DNA from: Albidovulum sediminicola
Lineage (GTDB): Bacteria > Pseudomonadota > Alphaproteobacteria > Rhodobacterales > Rhodobacteraceae
Length of the DNA stretch: 64,000 bases
NCBI RefSeq assembly: GCF_025751575.1
Contig: NZ_JAOWLA010000010.1
Span: 62,001-126,000 of the forward strand
Reading direction: 5' to 3'
The position numbers and the translations under genes were made by a program. Shown piece after piece: positions 17,370-26,207 of the stretch. The notes under the pieces were generated by a model. It made no database searches and was not told the DNA's origin. It saw only the letters and a program-made list of their open reading frames with translations. How positions within the stretch are numbered: position 1 is the first letter of the stretch; every line of letters starts with the position of its first letter.

Positions 17370-18223
17370 TCACTGCGCGAGCGACATCACCGTGGCAATC
17401 GACAGGTCGCCAAAACCGTTGAACCGCGTGTTGGTCGCGGTCGAATAGGCACCCATTCCGGCGAAGATCAGGTCGTCGCCTTCCTCCATATCGTCCGGCA
17501 GGGGAAGGTCCCCCGGCAGACGGTCGACCGAGTCGCAGGTCGGACCGAAGACGACGTGGTCGCGGGGCGCGCCGCACCGCGGCTCACCGCGCCCCGGCTC
17601 GCAGACCAGCGCCGGCGGGTTACCCTCGAACGTTTCCTGCGCCACGCGCCCGATCAGCGCGAAGATCGCGTCAAGCTGCGGGCGCTCGGCCTGACGGCGG
17701 TGCGAAGGGAAGCCGCCGCCGACATTCAGCCGTCGGGCGCTGACGCCCGAGACCCGGCAGATCTCTGCCGCCGCGCGCAGATAGGCGTCCCAGGCCATCG
17801 GATCGGTACATTGCGTGCCGGGGTGGAAGGTGAGCGCAGGGACGAAGCCCCATGCCGGGCGCGGATCGGGTCGTCGTAGTGCATCGCGGCACCGGGAGCG
17901 AGGCCTGCAACCATCTCGATCTCGGCGGGGGAGGCCACGTCGAACCCCTTGACGCCTGCGGCGACGAGGTTCTGGATCACCATCTCCTCCGGGTTCGACG
18001 TCACCACATAGGTGACCATCCCCGGAAATCCGCCGACAAAGCGCCAGGCGGTCGCCTGAAGAACCGTGGGCGAAAAGAACATCACCGGCGCGTCCGGCCG
18101 TTGCGTGCGCAGAAATTCGGACGATTCACCCAGATCGTCGAGGAAAGCCCCATCGGCGTTCTCCTGCCAACAAGGCGCAGCCACCTCATACCCCGACACC
18201 ACGGTTGTAAAGCGCTTACGCAT
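17370..18223 (-). pseudogene. decayed ornithine/diaminopimelate-type PLP decarboxylase (fold III)
   Basis: Two reading frames together give most of an ornithine-decarboxylase-family protein. The first covers PVMFFSPTVLQATAWRF to AAMHYDDPIRA; the second continues with FVPALTFHPGTQCTDPMAW to the end. Between them roughly 70 residues expected in the family are absent and the frame changes, at about 17849-17865. A second block of about 50 residues, including the usual NDGIYGG region, is missing in frame after CEPGR (about 17565-17592). The PLP-binding lysine, normally in YAVKANP or YAVKSNP, is Thr here (YVVTSNP). The rest is well conserved, so the loss looks recent. The start at 18223 is approximate. 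A divergent Lrp regulator follows. Confidence 0.85.
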
Positions 18224-18345
18224 TTGACCAAACCAGGTAAGGTGCGTATGAGCAGCCCTTTTTCCTGAACGTGCGCCGCGACATGGGCGCATTCCGACCG
18301 ATCTGAAGAGTGTATTCGTCAAAATTTCCTGTTAAAATGACGGAA

Positions 18346-18357
18346 TATGAAGTCATA
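18346..18357. promoter_or_regulatory. short inverted repeat upstream of the Lrp-type gene
   Basis: TATGA-AG-TCATA is a 5+5 inverted repeat 16 bases before the preferred start of the Lrp regulator, in an AT-rich gap shared with the divergent decarboxylase remnant. Autoregulation by the Lrp protein is possible but unproven. If the upstream ATG at 18337 is the true start, this site lies inside the gene. Confidence 0.25.
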
Positions 18358-18372
18358 ACGCCGGTGCCCGCC

Positions 18373-18804
18373 ATGGATGAACTCGACAAGACCATTCTGT
18401 CCCAACTGGGCGCGGATGCCCGCATCTCGGTGGCGACGCTGGCGCGCAAACTGAAGGTTGCAAGGTCGACCGTCCAGGCACGCCTTGAGCGGTTGGAGAG
18501 CACTGGCGTCATCGCGGGCTACACCGTCAAGCTGGGCGAGGCCGCCCGCCAGGATCGCATCCGCGCGACGATCCTTCTCAACATCGAGCCGCGCGCACAG
18601 GCGGCGGTTCTGTCGCGGCTCAAGACCATCCCGGAGGTCGAGCGGGCCCATACGACCTCGGGCCGGGTCGATCTGCTGCTACATGTCGCCGCCGCCTCGA
18701 CCACGATCCTCGACAATGTCCTGGATCAGATCGGCGCGCTGACCGGGGTGAAAAGCTCCGAAAGCCTCATTCACCTGTCGACCAAGATCGACCGCGCGGC
18801 GTAA
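18373..18804 (+). CDS. Lrp/AsnC-family transcriptional regulator
   Basis: About 143 residues from MDELDKTILSQL: a winged helix (LARKLKVARSTVQARLERLE) followed by a C-terminal RAM/ligand domain ending with HLSTKID. An earlier ATG at 18337 would add 12 residues; neither has a strong ribosome binding site, and the chosen start matches the usual family N-terminus. It is divergent from the decarboxylase remnant, which was perhaps once its target, so an amino acid or polyamine effector is plausible. Its 3' end overlaps the convergent LysR gene by 34 bases. Confidence 0.8.
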   Translation: MDELDKTILSQLGADARISVATLARKLKVARSTVQARLERLESTGVIAGYTVKLGEAARQDRIRATILLNIEPRAQAAVLSRLKTIPEVERAHTTSGRVDLLLHVAAASTTILDNVLDQIGALTGVKSSESLIHLSTKIDRAA

Positions 18805-19682
18805 TCCGCCATCCGGTCGATGAGCCAGGCGCGGAAGGCCCGCGCGGGGCGGCGCAGCGTGCCCGCGTCGGGATAGACGAGGTGGTAGAACTCCAGCCCC
18901 GGCACCGCGACACCCGGCAGGCAGGGGACAAGACCTTGGGCCGCCATGATCGGGTCGCTCGCCGGCGCGCGGGCAAGCGCCACCCCCGCCCCCTGCCCCG
19001 CCAGCGCCGCCGCCATGACCGTGGAATCGACCATCCGGAACCGCGCCCCTGCCCCAAGGATGCGCAGCGTCTCAAAGACATGCGGCCATCCCGCGCGATG
19101 GGTCGCGACCTCAAGCAGCGGGTGGGACAACAGATCGGCGGGCGTGCGGATCGTTGCCGCGATCTCTGGCCGGGCGACGGGATAAAGTGTCTCCCCGATC
19201 AGCCGGTCATGCGCGGGGCCGAAGGCCGACGGCGCGCCGAAGATGATCTTCAGATCGCTGAAGGCATGGATGAAATCGCCCACCGCGTTTCCCGTCGTCA
19301 GCATGAGCGCGATATCGGGGTGGCGGGTCGTGAAATCGGTGTAGAGCGGCGCCAAGACCCCTTGCGCGAAGATATGGACCGCCTGGACATAAAGCCGCTC
19401 TTCCCGCGCGCGGCCGAAAAGGCCCGCAGTCGAGGTTTCCAGCGACACCAGCGACGCCTGAACGGAGGGCAGATAGGCGCGACCCGCCTCTGTCAGGCGC
19501 ACGGCATGGGCGTGGCGGATGAAAAGCGCGGTGCCCAGGTGCGTCTCCAGCGCCTTGACCTGCTGGCTGACGGCCGGGGCCGACATGTTCAACTCCGCCG
19601 CCGCACGGGCAAAGCTTTCGGTGCGCGCCGCGGCCTCGAAGACACGGAGCCAGTTGAGCGAGGGGATGCGGGTACGTTCCAT
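18771..19682 (-). CDS. LysR-family regulator (GcvA-like subgroup), probable regulator of the adjacent dioxygenase operon
   Basis: A 303-residue LysR-type protein. The start MERTRIPSLNWLRVFEAAAR and helix LNMSAPAVSQQVKALE are typical of the GcvA/TrpI-like group, and a type 2 periplasmic-binding effector domain follows. The ATG at 19682 is taken from the family start; upstream in-frame codons run through the intergenic operator. It is divergent from the PhyH dioxygenase and HD oxygenase genes with 103 bases between starts. A perfect T-N11-A palindrome lies just before its own start, so it very likely regulates both itself and the oxygenase pair. The effector is unknown; a phosphonate is a good candidate. 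Confidence 0.88.
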   Translation of the reverse strand: MERTRIPSLNWLRVFEAAARTESFARAAAELNMSAPAVSQQVKALETHLGTALFIRHAHAVRLTEAGRAYLPSVQASLVSLETSTAGLFGRAREERLYVQAVHIFAQGVLAPLYTDFTTRHPDIALMLTTGNAVGDFIHAFSDLKIIFGAPSAFGPAHDRLIGETLYPVARPEIAATIRTPADLLSHPLLEVATHRAGWPHVFETLRILGAGARFRMVDSTVMAAALAGQGAGVALARAPASDPIMAAQGLVPCLPGVAVPGLEFYHLVYPDAGTLRRPARAFRAWLIDRMADYAARSILVDR

Positions 19683-19691
19683 GCGCAAGGA

Positions 19692-19704
19692 TAAGCTCAG
19701 CTTA
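19692..19704. promoter_or_regulatory. LysR-type operator (perfect T-N11-A palindrome)
   Basis: TAAGCT-C-AGCTTA is a perfect inverted repeat with the T-N11-A layout of LysR-family binding sites. It lies 9 bases upstream of the LysR start and 81 bases upstream of the divergent dioxygenase start. The position suits autorepression and activation of the oxygenase operon. Confidence 0.65.
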
Positions 19705-19785
19705 ACCTGACCGACAAGAGATACCGCTCTGAGCCGCGCCCGTCCCGGCGTAGCTTTCCCCCAGCGCGACGAACGGGAGGGACGC

Positions 19786-20670
19786 ATGAACATACCGCTA
19801 TCCGGCGGCCGGCTCGGCAAGGCGGCGGTCGAACGCTACTGGGAGGACGGCTATCTGCACCCCATCCGGGCCATCAGCCCGGCGCAGGCGGCCCAGTGGC
19901 GCGCCGAGTTGGAGGAGATCGAGCGGGACTGGCTCGATGCCGGGCTGCCCCTGCCGCTCAACACCTACAAGCGCGTCAACGCGAATTGCGTGATGCCGCT
20001 GGCCCACCGGATCGCCACCCACCCCGGCATTCTCGACGTGGTCGAGGGGGTGCTGGGCCCGGACCTGCTGATCTACGGGGTCGAGTTCTTCATCAAGGAG
20101 CCGCACACACGCCACAAGGTCTCCATGCACCAGGATCTGACCTACTGGGGGCTTGGCGCCATCGACGGCATGGTGACGATGTGGCTGGCGCTTTCGCCCG
20201 CCACATGCGCCTCGGGCTGCATGGAGTTCGTGGCCGGGTCCCACCGCAACCCGATCCTACCGCATGAGGACACTTTTGCCGAGGACAACCTGCTGAGCCG
20301 CGGGCAGGAGGTCAGGGTCGATGTCGCCCCCGAGGACCGGGTGCCGATCGAGTTGATGCCGGGGGAGTTGAGCCTGCACCACGGGCTGACGATCCACGGG
20401 TCGGGCCCCAACACCACCGACGACCGCCGCATCGGCGCCGTGGTGCGCTACCTGCGCCCCGAGGTCGCGCAAGAGGTCGGCGACCGGGACTACGCCATGC
20501 TGGCGCGCGGCGCGGACAGGGTCGGGAACTTCACCCTTTATGCCCCGCCGGTGTCGAATTTCAGCCCCGAAAGCCTTGCGCTTTACGAGGAAATCCGCTC
20601 CGCTCAGGGCAAGTTCCTGATGCGGGGCACCAAGAACGACAAGGGACTTTACGCGGAGGAACGCGCATGA
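19786..20670 (+). CDS. PhyH-family 2-oxoglutarate dioxygenase (TmpA/PhnY-like)
   Basis: A 294-residue Fe(II)/2-oxoglutarate dioxygenase. Candidate iron ligands are His115 and Asp117 (SMHQDLTYWG) and His204 (LTIHGSGPN), with Arg214 or Arg215 positioned to bind 2-oxoglutarate. The next gene, overlapping by 4 bases, encodes an HD-domain diiron oxygenase. A PhyH dioxygenase paired with this type of HD protein is the signature of oxidative phosphonate catabolism. PhnY hydroxylates 2-aminoethylphosphonate and TmpA hydroxylates its trimethylated analogue at the carbon next to phosphorus. Which substrate applies here cannot be decided by eye. A LysR regulator is divergent. Confidence 0.8.
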   Translation: MNIPLSGGRLGKAAVERYWEDGYLHPIRAISPAQAAQWRAELEEIERDWLDAGLPLPLNTYKRVNANCVMPLAHRIATHPGILDVVEGVLGPDLLIYGVEFFIKEPHTRHKVSMHQDLTYWGLGAIDGMVTMWLALSPATCASGCMEFVAGSHRNPILPHEDTFAEDNLLSRGQEVRVDVAPEDRVPIELMPGELSLHHGLTIHGSGPNTTDDRRIGAVVRYLRPEVAQEVGDRDYAMLARGADRVGNFTLYAPPVSNFSPESLALYEEIRSAQGKFLMRGTKNDKGLYAEERA

Positions 20671-21284
20671 AGACGGTCAACTTCACCCAGATGAAGGACG
20701 GTACCAAGGAAGAGTACGAATTCCTGACGGCGCATGAGATCGACCATACGAAACATACCGCCGACCGGTTGCTGAGCGCTCTCGTCGAGTTGGACAAGAG
20801 CCTGTCGGGCTACAAGATCACCCGGCTTGGCCATTCGGTCCAGTCCGCCACGCGGGCCTGGCGCGACGGGGCGGACATCGACTGGGTGGTCTCGGCGCTG
20901 CTCCACGACATCGGCGACATCTACGCGCCCTACAACCACGACGAGTACGCGGCCACGATCCTCAAGCCCTTCGTGCGCGAACAATGCACCTGGTGCGTGC
21001 AGACGCATGGCGATTTCCAGATGCTCTATTACGGGCACCACCTGGAGGGCTTCGACCAGAACAAGCGCGAACGCCACCGGGGGAACCCCTATTTCGACGA
21101 CTGCGCGGAGTTCTGCGAGCGTTGGGACCAGGCGAGCTTCGATCCCGACTACGAGGATCTGCCGATCGAGTTCTTCGCCCCCATGGTGCGGGAGGTTTTC
21201 GACCGCAAACCCTATGACCCATCGGTCATTCGGCGTGGCGAGCGGGTCCCCCTGACGGATGCGGCGGTCGCGGCAACGCGCTGA
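20667..21284 (+). CDS. HD-domain diiron oxygenase (TmpB/PhnZ-like)
   Basis: A 205-residue HD-domain protein that would usually be labelled a phosphohydrolase. Histidines and aspartates suited to a dinuclear iron site are His56, the His80-Asp81 pair in LLHDIGD, His91, His114 in QTHGDF, and an Asp near 154. LGHSVQSATRAWRDGAD and LLHDIGD-x-x-APYNH resemble PhnZ and TmpB, mixed-valent diiron oxygenases that split the C-P bond of an alpha-hydroxyphosphonate. They release phosphate and leave glycine (PhnZ) or glycine betaine (TmpB). The ATG overlaps the stop of the dioxygenase gene (ATGA), so the two are translationally coupled. The assignment rests on context plus motifs. Confidence 0.8.
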   Translation: MKTVNFTQMKDGTKEEYEFLTAHEIDHTKHTADRLLSALVELDKSLSGYKITRLGHSVQSATRAWRDGADIDWVVSALLHDIGDIYAPYNHDEYAATILKPFVREQCTWCVQTHGDFQMLYYGHHLEGFDQNKRERHRGNPYFDDCAEFCERWDQASFDPDYEDLPIEFFAPMVREVFDRKPYDPSVIRRGERVPLTDAAVAATR

Positions 21285-21362
21285 GCCCGGCGCCAGTCCG
21301 CGTATCCGACCTTACGTTTCAGGCGCTGATCCGTTTCGACTGCGGGCGGGAATTCCGCTTCA

Positions 21363-22556
21363 ATGCTGATCGACGCGCTCATCCTCGCTGCTGGCCTCGG
21401 CACCGCCGGGCTGCTCCTTTGGCCCCGCCTCGCGCGGGCCCGGCTTTGGGGTGCGACAGTGACGCCGCTGGCGTCCATCATCGGGTCAGGGTTTCTCGTG
21501 CTCGGGCCGGTGCTGGAACACAGCTACGGGGTCTACGCACCCTTCGTGATGGCGCTGCTTTGCCTGGCGGCCTATGCCTTCGGCGGCGCGATCCGCTTCA
21601 ACATCACCCGCCGCATGGACGGCAAGGGCCACCGCAGCGCGGCCGAGGAGCGGCTGGAAACGCTCGCCTCCTGGGCGCTGGCCTTCGCCTATGTGATCTC
21701 GGTCGCCTATTACCTGAACCTGTTCGGCGCCTTCGCGGTCAGCCTGACACCCTTCGCGAGCGCCCTTGGGGGCCGGATCGTCACCACGGCGGTCTTCGGC
21801 GTCATCCTTGCCACCGGCTGGCTGCACGGGTTCCGGGCGCTGGAGCGGATGGAGCAGATCTCCGTCGGCATCAAGCTGGCCATCATCGCCGCCATGCTTG
21901 CCGGGCTCGCCTTCTACTTCGGCGGGAAGCTTTCGGACGGCGGCCTTGTCTTCGACCCGCCGACGCTGACCGGCTGGCCTGCCGTCCAACTGGCCTTCGG
22001 CCTGATCGTCACGGTCCAGGGGTTCGAGACCGCGCGGTATCTGGGCGCCGAATATGACGCGCCGACGCGGCGGCAAGCGATGCGCATCGCGCAATGGCTC
22101 TCGACCGCGATCTATCTCGCCTATATCGGGCTGATCGCCTATCTCTTCACCCCGGACGAGGCGCAGCTTTCGGAAACCGCGATCATCGACATGATGCGGA
22201 TCGTGGCGCCTGTGCTACCGGGGCTCCTGGTCGCGGCGGCGCTGGCGGCGCAGTTTTCGGCAGCCGTTGCCGATACCGGTGGCGCCGGCGGATTGGTCAG
22301 CGAACTGACCCGTGGTCGTATCCCGACGCGCAGCGCCTATCTGGTGCTTGTCGCCGCAGGGCTGGCGCTGACCTGGGCCGCCGATATCTTCGCGATCATT
22401 GCCTACGCCTCGCGCGCCTTCGCGCTTTACTATGCGATCCAGGCCTTGATCGCCGCCGCCGGGGCGCGCGAAACGTCCCGCCCGCAGGCCCTTGCCTATG
22501 CCGCGCTGGCGGGGCTCGGTGCCATGATGGCGATCTTCGGAACCTCGGCCGAATAG
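21363..22556 (+). CDS. APC-superfamily-like membrane permease
   Basis: A 397-residue protein with about ten or eleven hydrophobic segments. The start [35 protein letters not shown] resembles the first helices of amino acid/polyamine/organocation permeases, with a G-S-G break in the helix. The family placement is tentative. It lies 78 bases after the HD oxygenase on the same strand and could be a transporter co-transcribed with the oxygenase pair, or an unrelated gene before valS. No substrate can be assigned. Confidence 0.7.
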   Translation: MLIDALILAAGLGTAGLLLWPRLARARLWGATVTPLASIIGSGFLVLGPVLEHSYGVYAPFVMALLCLAAYAFGGAIRFNITRRMDGKGHRSAAEERLETLASWALAFAYVISVAYYLNLFGAFAVSLTPFASALGGRIVTTAVFGVILATGWLHGFRALERMEQISVGIKLAIIAAMLAGLAFYFGGKLSDGGLVFDPPTLTGWPAVQLAFGLIVTVQGFETARYLGAEYDAPTRRQAMRIAQWLSTAIYLAYIGLIAYLFTPDEAQLSETAIIDMMRIVAPVLPGLLVAAALAAQFSAAVADTGGAGGLVSELTRGRIPTRSAYLVLVAAGLALTWAADIFAIIAYASRAFALYYAIQALIAAAGARETSRPQALAYAALAGLGAMMAIFGTSAE

Positions 22557-22621
22557 CCGCCCCTTCCCCTTCGCCCGCCCATTCGCTAAGGGAAACCCGA
22601 GCGAATGACGGGACGAACGAC

Positions 22622-25600
22622 ATGCCGATGGAAAAGACCTTCAACGCCGCCGAGGCCGAAACCCGCCTTTACGAGGCCTGGGAAAGCGCGGGCGCCTTCA
22701 AGGCCGGCGCCAATGCCTCGCGCGAGGATACCTTCTGCATCATGATCCCGCCGCCGAACGTGACCGGCTCGCTCCACATGGGCCACGCGTTCAACAACAC
22801 GCTTCAGGACATTCTCGTCCGCTGGCACCGGATGCGCGGCTTCGACACGCTCTGGCAGCCGGGGCAGGACCACGCCGGCATCGCGACCCAGATGGTCGTG
22901 GAACGCGAGCTGGCCAAGGACAAGTCCAACCAGACCCGCCGCGAGATGGGGCGTGAGGCGTTTCTTGCCAAGGTCTGGGAATGGAAGGGCAAGTCCGGCG
23001 ACACCATCATCAACCAGCTGAAGCGCCTCGGCGCCTCCTGCGACTGGTCGAGGAACGCGTTCACCATGTCTGGCGCCCCCGGCGCGCCCGCGGGCGAAGA
23101 GGGCAACTTCCACGACGCGGTGATCAAGGTCTTCGTCGACCTCTACAACAAGGGCTACATCTACCGCGGCAAGCGGCTGGTGAACTGGGACCCGCATTTC
23201 GAGACCGCGATTTCTGACCTCGAGGTCGAGCAGGTCGAGGTGCAGGGCCACATGTGGCACTTCAAGTACCCGCTCGCGGGCGGCCAGACCTACGAATACG
23301 TCGAGAAGGACGAGGACGGCAACGTCACGTTCCGCGAAACGCGCGACTACATCTCCATCGCGACGACCCGGCCCGAAACCATGCTGGGCGACGGCGCGGT
23401 TGCGGTTCACCCCTCGGATGAGCGTTACGCGCCAATCGTCGGGAAGCTTTGCGAGATTCCGGTCGGCCCCAAGGAACACCGCCGCCTGATCCCGATCATT
23501 ACCGACGAATACCCCGACCCGACCTTCGGCTCCGGCGCGGTCAAGATCACCGGCGCGCATGACTTCAACGACTACGGCGTGGCCAAGCGCGGCAATATCC
23601 CGTGCTACCGGCTGATGGACACCAAGGCACAGATGCGCGCCGACGGTGCGCCTTACGCCGAGGCTGCTGCCATTGCAATGTCAGTAGCCAAGGGCGAACG
23701 GCAACTTTCCGAGGCCGAGGTGGACGCCATCAACCTCGTCCCCGACGACCTGCGCGGCCTTGACCGGTATGAGGCCCGCCGCCGCGTGATCGACCAGATC
23801 ACGTCCGAGGGGCTGGCCGTCACCCTCCTGCAAAAGTCGATCGACAAGGAAACCGGCGCCGAACACCTGGAGCGCGTGCCCTTCGTCGAGCAGAACAGGA
23901 TGATGCAGCCGCATGGCGACCGCTCGAAAGTGGTCATCGAACCGATGCTGACCGACCAGTGGTTCGTGGACACTGCAAAGATCGTCGAACCCGCGCTTGA
24001 CGCGGTGCGCAAGGGCATGGCCGCGCATGAGGCCGGAACCTTCGACGAAAACGCCGGCTACACCCGCATCCTGCCCGAACGCGACGCCAAGACCTATTTC
24101 CACTGGCTGGAAAACATCGAGCCCTGGTGCATCTCGCGGCAGCTTTGGTGGGGGCATCAGATCCCGGTTTGGTATGGACCGCAACCGAATATACAGAAGA
24201 CTTCCTTGACGGACGTTCTCCAGAACGGCGTGATGTTCTGCGCTGCGACAGAACGCGACGCCGAGAGAATGGCTGAGGAGTTCTACCGCAAGCACATGCC
24301 TTGGGGACCGGGTACTGTGACCTCAACAGACGTCGAATTTCTGAGGGCGGGGGAAAAGATTAACGGACTAAGCCAAGACCACATGCTGGTGTCGGGTTCC
24401 TACAAGGAAACCGACGTGCTTATAGTGCGCGACCCCGATGTCCTCGACACCTGGTTCTCCTCCGGTCTCTGGCCCATCGGCACGCTCGGCTGGCCCGAGG
24501 ACACCGAGGAACTGAGGAAATACTTCCCGACCGACGTCCTCGTCACCGGCTTCGACATCATTTTCTTCTGGGTCGCCCGGATGATGATGATGCAATTGGC
24601 GGTCGTCGATCAGGTCCCCTTCCACACCGTCTATGTCCACGCCCTCGTCCGCGACGAGAAGGGCAAGAAGATGTCGAAGTCGCTCGGCAACGTCCTCGAC
24701 CCGCTCGACCTCATCGCCGAATACGGCGCGGATGCGGTGCGCTTTACGCTCACCGCCATGGCCGCCATGGGACGCGACCTGAAGCTCTCGAAGGACCGCA
24801 TCGCCGGTTACCGGAACTTCACCACGAAGCTCTGGAACGCCACCCGCTTTGCCGAGATGAACGGCGCGCTGCGCCGCGACATCGGCACCGCCGAGCTGCC
24901 GCAGGCCACCCATACCGTGAACCGCTGGATCATCGGAGAGGTGGCCCGCGCCCGCCTGGCCGTGGACGAGGCGCTCTCTGCCTATCGCTTCAACGACGCG
25001 GCCAACACGCTTTACGCCTTCGTCTGGGGCAAGGTCTGCGACTGGTATGTCGAGTTCGCCAAACCGCTCATGGACGGCGACCAGGCGGCCGAAACCCGCG
25101 CCACCATGGCCTGGGTCTTGGACCAGTGCTACGTCCTCCTCCATCCCTTCATGCCCTTCATCACCGAGGAGCTTTGGGGCCAGACGGGTGAGCGTGCCAA
25201 GATGCTGGTCCATGCCGACTGGCCCGCTTACGGCGCGGAGTTGATCGACGCGGACGCAGACCGGGAAATGAACTGGGTCATCGGCCTGATCGAGGAGATT
25301 CGCTCCGCCCGGATGCAGATGCATGTCCCGGCGGGCCTGAAGCTGCCCATCGTCATGACCGCGATGGACGACAAGGGCCGCGCCGCCTGGGCGGGCAATG
25401 AACCGATGATCGCCCGCCTCGCACGGCTTGACAGCATGACCGAGGGCACCGCCCCCAAGGGCGCGATCACCGTCGCGGTCGAAGGTGGCAGCTTCGCGAT
25501 CCCGCTGGAGGGCGTCATCGACATCGCCGAGGAAAAGGCGCGACTGTCGAAGACGCTGGAGAAGCTGGCCAAGGATCTGGGCGGCCTGCGCGGGCGGCTC

Positions 25601-25729
25601 TCGAACCCCAAGTTCGTGGACAGCGCCCCCGAGGAGATCGTCGAGGAAACCCGCGAGAAACTCGCTCTGGGCGAGGAGGAGGCCAGCAAGCTCAAGGCCG
25701 CTCTTGCCCGCCTGTCCGAGGTCGGCTGA
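22622..25729 (+). CDS. valS: valyl-tRNA synthetase
   Basis: Charges tRNA-Val. The 1035-residue class Ia synthetase has the HIGH-type motif in [14 protein letters not shown] near residue 50, a CP1 editing domain, KKMSKS in the second half of the fold, an anticodon-binding domain and a C-terminal coiled-coil arm. The ATG at 22622 (or 22628) gives the usual start; the long in-frame extension into the permease gene is not real. Between [11 protein letters not shown] and DPDVLDTWF, about residues 518-602, there are some 50 more residues than in typical relatives, with lower GC and different codon choice from the rest of the gene. Confidence 0.96.
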   Translation: MPMEKTFNAAEAETRLYEAWESAGAFKAGANASREDTFCIMIPPPNVTGSLHMGHAFNNTLQDILVRWHRMRGFDTLWQPGQDHAGIATQMVVERELAKDKSNQTRREMGREAFLAKVWEWKGKSGDTIINQLKRLGASCDWSRNAFTMSGAPGAPAGEEGNFHDAVIKVFVDLYNKGYIYRGKRLVNWDPHFETAISDLEVEQVEVQGHMWHFKYPLAGGQTYEYVEKDEDGNVTFRETRDYISIATTRPETMLGDGAVAVHPSDERYAPIVGKLCEIPVGPKEHRRLIPIITDEYPDPTFGSGAVKITGAHDFNDYGVAKRGNIPCYRLMDTKAQMRADGAPYAEAAAIAMSVAKGERQLSEAEVDAINLVPDDLRGLDRYEARRRVIDQITSEGLAVTLLQKSIDKETGAEHLERVPFVEQNRMMQPHGDRSKVVIEPMLTDQWFVDTAKIVEPALDAVRKGMAAHEAGTFDENAGYTRILPERDAKTYFHWLENIEPWCISRQLWWGHQIPVWYGPQPNIQKTSLTDVLQNGVMFCAATERDAERMAEEFYRKHMPWGPGTVTSTDVEFLRAGEKINGLSQDHMLVSGSYKETDVLIVRDPDVLDTWFSSGLWPIGTLGWPEDTEELRKYFPTDVLVTGFDIIFFWVARMMMMQLAVVDQVPFHTVYVHALVRDEKGKKMSKSLGNVLDPLDLIAEYGADAVRFTLTAMAAMGRDLKLSKDRIAGYRNFTTKLWNATRFAEMNGALRRDIGTAELPQATHTVNRWIIGEVARARLAVDEALSAYRFNDAANTLYAFVWGKVCDWYVEFAKPLMDGDQAAETRATMAWVLDQCYVLLHPFMPFITEELWGQTGERAKMLVHADWPAYGAELIDADADREMNWVIGLIEEIRSARMQMHVPAGLKLPIVMTAMDDKGRAAWAGNEPMIARLARLDSMTEGTAPKGAITVAVEGGSFAIPLEGVIDIAEEKARLSKTLEKLAKDLGGLRGRLSNPKFVDSAPEEIVEETREKLALGEEEASKLKAALARLSEVG

Positions 25730-25731
25730 GC

Positions 25732-25780
25732 CTTCTTCATTGCCCAAATACCCTCGGGGGTCCGGGGGTGAAGCCCCCGG
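25732..25780 (+). repeat. GC-rich extragenic repeat, copy 1
   Basis: The stretch CTTCTTCATTGC followed by CAAATACCC, CGGGGGTCCGGGGGTG and CCCCCGG recurs almost exactly at 62340-62389, in the same orientation. Its 3' half folds into a hairpin (CCGGGGG / CCCCCGG). Similar CAAATAC-CCCGGGGG elements are common between genes in Rhodobacteraceae. Here it lies just behind valS and could help end or protect the transcript. Confidence 0.8.
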
Positions 25781-25831
25781 AACCTTGCGGCGAGCCCCTC
25801 TGCTTCCCATCTTGGAAGCAGGAGGTTTCCC

Positions 25832-26167
25832 ATGTCTGACTGGCTTAACCGGATTGCCGAGCGCCGCATGCTCAAAGCGAACGCGGAAGGGACGCTTGAT
25901 CACCTCGCTGGGTCCGGCCAGCCGCTTCCTGAGCGCCCGGGCGACGCATTCGTCGATGCCGGCACCGCGCTTGGCTTTCGGCGGATGGCCGAAGAAGGCG
26001 CCCTGCCCGAGGAAGTGGTCCTGAAGCAGGAACTGGCCGCCGCCAAGGCAGGCTACGCGGCGGCGACATCCGAGGATGAACGGCATGTCGCGATGAAGCG
26101 GATCGCCACGCTCGAACTGAAGATCGCCGTGGCCGAGGAGGCGCGCCGCAAGTTCATGCGCGATTGA
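25832..26167 (+). CDS. DUF1992 (DnaJ-homologue-subfamily-C-like) small protein
   Basis: A 111-residue cytoplasmic protein with the DUF1992 pattern: an N-terminal LNRIAERRMLKANAEGTLDHL, then GSGQPLPE, then a charged helical C-terminus (ELKIAVAEEARRKFMRD). The function of this family in bacteria is unknown; the related eukaryotic domain occurs in DNAJC28-type proteins, but there is no J domain here. The ATG has an excellent GCAGGAGG site upstream. It sits between valS and the aminotransferase gene. Confidence 0.85.
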   Translation: MSDWLNRIAERRMLKANAEGTLDHLAGSGQPLPERPGDAFVDAGTALGFRRMAEEGALPEEVVLKQELAAAKAGYAAATSEDERHVAMKRIATLELKIAVAEEARRKFMRD

Positions 26168-26207
26168 GCGCTTGCCGAGGGCCGTGGATTCGGCTTTCAC
26201 TCGCGCC

